From NCBI GenBank assembly GCA_937969105.1, contig CALBUZ010000009.1, positions 1 through 34,149 of the forward strand: 34,149 bases of DNA, given 5' to 3'. Source of the DNA: an uncultured Collinsella sp. GTDB lineage: Bacteria > Actinomycetota > Coriobacteriia > Coriobacteriales > Coriobacteriaceae. The notes beneath the pieces are model-generated. The model did no database searches. It worked only from the letters and a program-made list of their open reading frames with translations, and had not been told where the DNA came from. Of this stretch, positions 32,111 through 34,149 are shown in pieces (the stretch's first letter is position 1; every line of letters begins with the position of its first letter). The translations under genes and the position numbers were made by a program.

Positions 32111-32173
32111 GCTGCTATCCCGGAAATATCCCGAAAATAATCCTCGTGTGACCATGGACACCCGAGTTTCTAG
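32111..32173 (+). repeat. Cassette promoter/leader block, copy 2
   Basis: GCTGCTATCCCGGAAA then TATCCCGAAAATAATCC and GTGACCATGGACACC. It carries the same tandem 11-bp repeat and AATAAT (32136-32141) as copy 1, exactly 640 bases away. It continues with CACCCGAGTTTCTAG (32159-32173), which also occurs in copy 1 at 31557-31571 after a 38-base insertion. Confidence 0.8.
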
Positions 32174-32189
32174 GAGGTCTAGATTATGA
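32154..32189 (+). CDS. Mini-ORF MDTRVSRRSRL in cassette 2 leader
   Basis: ATG GAC ACC CGA GTT TCT AGG AGG TCT AGA TTA TGA. Its stop TGA overlaps the ATG of cassette ORF 2 (ATGA), so the two could be translationally coupled. The internal AGGAGG also serves as the ribosome site of the main ORF. See the cassette 1 mini-ORF for the synonymous comparison. Confidence 0.4.
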   Translation: MDTRVSRRSRL

Positions 32190-32689
32190 AACCCCCGTCC
32201 CGACCCTCACGCGTTAAGCATCCCGTACGGCTTCGTAGAGAAGTCTCCTATACGATGCTATACGTCTTTAGCCATAGCCCCGCCGCAAGCGGCTCGGCGG
32301 CACCCGCTATGGAACCCGCTATACGCTATGCACTCGATTCCGTCCGCAACTCGGTCTGCGTGATTGATTGGGTCAAGGTTGCCGCTTTTAAACCTAACGA
32401 GTTGGGTATTCCCGAATGGTTGCCCTGTGGGGCTAGGTTCGGTACCTCTCTTAATCTCGACCCTGCTGTCGATGCCGACTTGCATGTATTTAAGGATGCG
32501 ATAGCGCCCGACTTTGACCAGCTTATTGCACGCGGCGTATATCTTAATTTTGCGGTAGCGGTTCTCTTTAGGGCTGTTATCGCGCAAAATCTGGGTATTC
32601 TGCCATACAAGGTTGCTGATGATGCCGAGCTATCCGAGGGCGCTCCCGCCGCCTTTGACCCGTCCGACCTGTTATCGAGTAGCACTTAA
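32186..32689 (+). CDS. Cassette ORF 2: protein of unknown function
   Basis: 167 residues. It starts MKPPSRPSRVKHPVRLRREV with a basic N-terminus, and AGGAGG lies nine bases upstream of the ATG. The middle (AIRYALDSVRNSVCVIDWVK; IPEWLPCGARFGTSLNLDP; LIARGVYLNFAVAVLFRAVI) is mixed and has no known family. The end (AELSEGAPAAFDPSDLLSSS) is low in structure. It shows no convincing similarity to cassette ORF 1 despite the shared flanks. It converges on the zinc-ribbon gene and overlaps its 3' end by 113 bases. The start of the coding region (AAACCCCCG) resembles the same place in cassette 1. Confidence 0.6.
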   Translation: MKPPSRPSRVKHPVRLRREVSYTMLYVFSHSPAASGSAAPAMEPAIRYALDSVRNSVCVIDWVKVAAFKPNELGIPEWLPCGARFGTSLNLDPAVDADLHVFKDAIAPDFDQLIARGVYLNFAVAVLFRAVIAQNLGILPYKVADDAELSEGAPAAFDPSDLLSSST

Positions 32690-33176
32690 AGCTCTTGTTT
32701 ATCTTATTAGAAAAGATACCGAAGAACCCCACAGATACTGCGCGGTCAACGACGTCGAGTTTTTTGATGTTAGTTGACCCACAGGTGGGACAGTGGAGTG
32801 TGTTGGCGGCGGCTTCGCGTTGCTTTTCAGCGTTTCTTTTTGCTACACCTTGTAAATGCGCTTTGATAGCCTTTTTATGCCATTCTTCCATTGATTTTAG
32901 GGAGGCGTCCCAGTCAAAACGCGGGTCTTTGTCTATCCCGACCATTTCTATTTGAGCTCGCCACATATTTTCAAAACTTGCGTCTATATCTATATTTTTC
33001 TTGATTGCATAGTCATCAAGTTGACTAAAAAGCTCGTCATAGCTTAATCCTACATCTACAAAGTCCCCTATAAAACCGCAAAAACTGCACACCCCATTTT
33101 TGTATTGTATGAGATCTTCCTCACATAATAAATCGAATTTTCTACCACAATGTGGGCAAAAAAATATTTTTGCCAT
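32577..33176 (-). CDS. Zinc-ribbon protein, C-terminus truncated
   Basis: The 199-residue frame starts MAKIFFCPHCGRKFDLLCEE with AAAGGAG nine bases upstream. Zinc knuckles are CPHC (7-10) and CSFC. After a helical middle (~80-125) comes CPTCGSTNIKK, then VSVGFFGIFSNKINKSFKC. In proteins of this design the last knuckle reads 'FKCxxCGY.W' and then stops. Here the gene runs from FKC (about 32688) into the antisense of cassette ORF 2 and adds ~35 unrelated, arginine-rich residues. The change falls at the 3' edge of cassette 2. So the native end is lost and the encoded protein is probably non-native or inactive. Confidence 0.65.
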   Translation of the reverse strand: MAKIFFCPHCGRKFDLLCEEDLIQYKNGVCSFCGFIGDFVDVGLSYDELFSQLDDYAIKKNIDIDASFENMWRAQIEMVGIDKDPRFDWDASLKSMEEWHKKAIKAHLQGVAKRNAEKQREAAANTLHCPTCGSTNIKKLDVVDRAVSVGFFGIFSNKINKSFKCYSITGRTGQRRRERPRIARHHQQPCMAEYPDFAR

Positions 33177-33221
33177 TTGTATCTGCTCCTTTTGTTATAA
33201 TATTATTTTGCTTATCCCTAA

Positions 33222-34149
33222 AGCAGTATAATACGAAAGATATTCACTACTAAGGGTAGCGGTACTTCATTTGGTGATTTAGCTATTTTTGGAGCTCAAC
33301 TCGATGATATAAAGAAAAAATATCAAGAGATGACAGCCGGTATTAACTGGGATGGCTCATTTAAGAGCGGTATTACTCACGCTGCATCTTGGGGCTCCGC
33401 TGTGCGTCAAGAGATAAGTAAGGTAAAAAATAGCGCTAAAGAGACTCGAAAAGAACTTGCTGCAATGATAAGCGAGTCTGTTGATTTAGAGACTGAGGTT
33501 GGAAAGAAAAACAAGGCTGATATCCGCCTGTACAAAAATGCCGCGAGCTCTGAACGGCAAGAGGAAATTTATGGAAAAATGAGTAAGTCCATGCAGGATT
33601 ATGTTGATTCCTGCAAGGGGGGAGAAGCAACTTGGGAAGGCTTCGTAGAGTACCAGAAGAAGATGGGTGCTCAGATACAAGCTACAGGCGTTAAATCAAA
33701 ACTCGCCGCCGTCGGACTCAATATCTTCAAAGCCGCTGCGGGTATGCTTGTCACTGTTGTTGCTCAGTTCGCTATTCAGAAGCTGATTGAGGGGCTTGAC
33801 TATCTTATCCATATGCAGGATAAGCTTGATGAAAAAGCTGAAGCGTCTCGCACTCAATACAAGGAAACAACTGAAGAGTTGAACAATCAGGAAGAGGCTT
33901 TAAAGAAAGTAAAAGATCGTCTCGTCGAGCTTGGAGCGATAAAGAATCCATCGTTGGCGGATAAGGCTGAGACCGAGGAGCTTAAAAAGCAAAACCAAGA
34001 GTTATCGCTTCAGATTGAGTATTATAAGAAGAAGCAAGAAATCGAAGAAGAACAGGCGCGCAAGGACGACGAAAAGGCGTGGGGCTGGTATACTGAAGGA
34101 TTTCTCCTTTTAACAGGCCAAGGCCTTCCACGCCCGGGCTCTCCTCGCT
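33222..34149 (+). CDS. Phage tape-measure-like protein, partial, 5' end abnormal
   Basis: An open frame runs from 33222 to the end of the window without a stop. It contains TKGSGTSFGDLAIFGAQLDD, KKYQEMTAGINWDGSFKSG, a hydrophobic segment SKLAAVGLNIFKAAAGMLVT followed by VVAQFAIQKLIEGLDYLIH, and coiled coil with YKETTEELNNQEEALKKVKD. This resembles tail tape-measure proteins of phages of low-GC hosts. The first ATG in frame is at 33330, but similarity appears to begin before it, and no ATG/GTG/TTG lies between 33222 and 33330. A perfect TATAAT (33227-33232) is inside this stretch. Base composition is clearly lower in GC than the chromosome. It is either truncated at 5' or starts at a rare codon. 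Confidence 0.5.

Noticed and set aside
1..34149. CRISPR array, tRNA or rRNA genes
   Set aside because: No regularly spaced direct repeats and no cloverleaf or rRNA sequence were recognised in the gaps.

Overview
The window looks like a chromosome segment from a Coriobacteriia member, most likely Collinsella or a close relative. I infer this from the GC-rich codon use, a DUF3516 Ski2-like helicase typical of Actinobacteria, GTG starts, several near-leaderless starts, and a gut-anaerobe gene set that includes an electron-bifurcating-type FAD oxidase/EtfBA cluster. No rRNA, tRNA or CRISPR array was seen. The taxon call is recognition without a database search.

Layout. 1-3.2 kb (+): a HIRAN protein, a 59-residue charged miniprotein, a metallophosphoesterase and a coiled-coil DUF2130 protein. 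3.2-8.0 kb (-): a DUF3516 helicase, a TrmB-like methyltransferase with altered catalytic motifs, and a Trm9/ALKBH8-like methyltransferase. 8.3-12.8 kb (+): a membrane XRE regulator coupled to a DUF4097 'toastrack' protein, then a full-length Elp3 homologue and a spermidine-synthase-like protein. 12.8-18.4 kb (-): a three-gene module of TerB_N/TerB_C protein, DUF2791 (BrxD-type) ATPase and Lhr-like helicase. This is a candidate DNA-processing or defence module that lacks the BREX core. 18.5-22.5 kb (-): a DUF554 membrane protein, then a five-gene operon of small exported or anchored proteins of unknown function. 22.8-26.5 kb (+): FAD-linked 2-hydroxyacid dehydrogenase, EtfB and ferredoxin-fused EtfA. 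26.5-31.3 kb: an HD hydrolase, a dead azlC, a KdgT-type permease, a membrane diguanylate cyclase and an EamA transporter behind a candidate attenuator. 31.4-34.1 kb: an accessory region of lower GC.

The most unusual material is the last 2.8 kb. Two unrelated small ORFs each sit behind a near-identical ~58-bp promoter/leader block 640 bp apart. That block carries a tandem 11-bp TATCCCGAAA operator and a mini-ORF starting MDTRV whose differences between copies are synonymous. Both ORFs end at a shared GAGTAGCAC motif, and a ~71-bp palindrome lies between the units. Immediately downstream is a zinc-ribbon gene missing its C-terminal zinc knuckle and a tape-measure-like phage ORF without a normal start. 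This resembles a cassette array at the edge of a degraded prophage.

A second signal is a pair of exactly 37-bp palindromes at 1233 and 15350. They share AACC/GGTT ends and a GGGACAGG core while their arms differ but still pair, so they are a covarying dispersed element family. A third is the co-occurrence of Elp3 and a Trm9-like methyltransferase, which could make mcm5U34 in tRNA.
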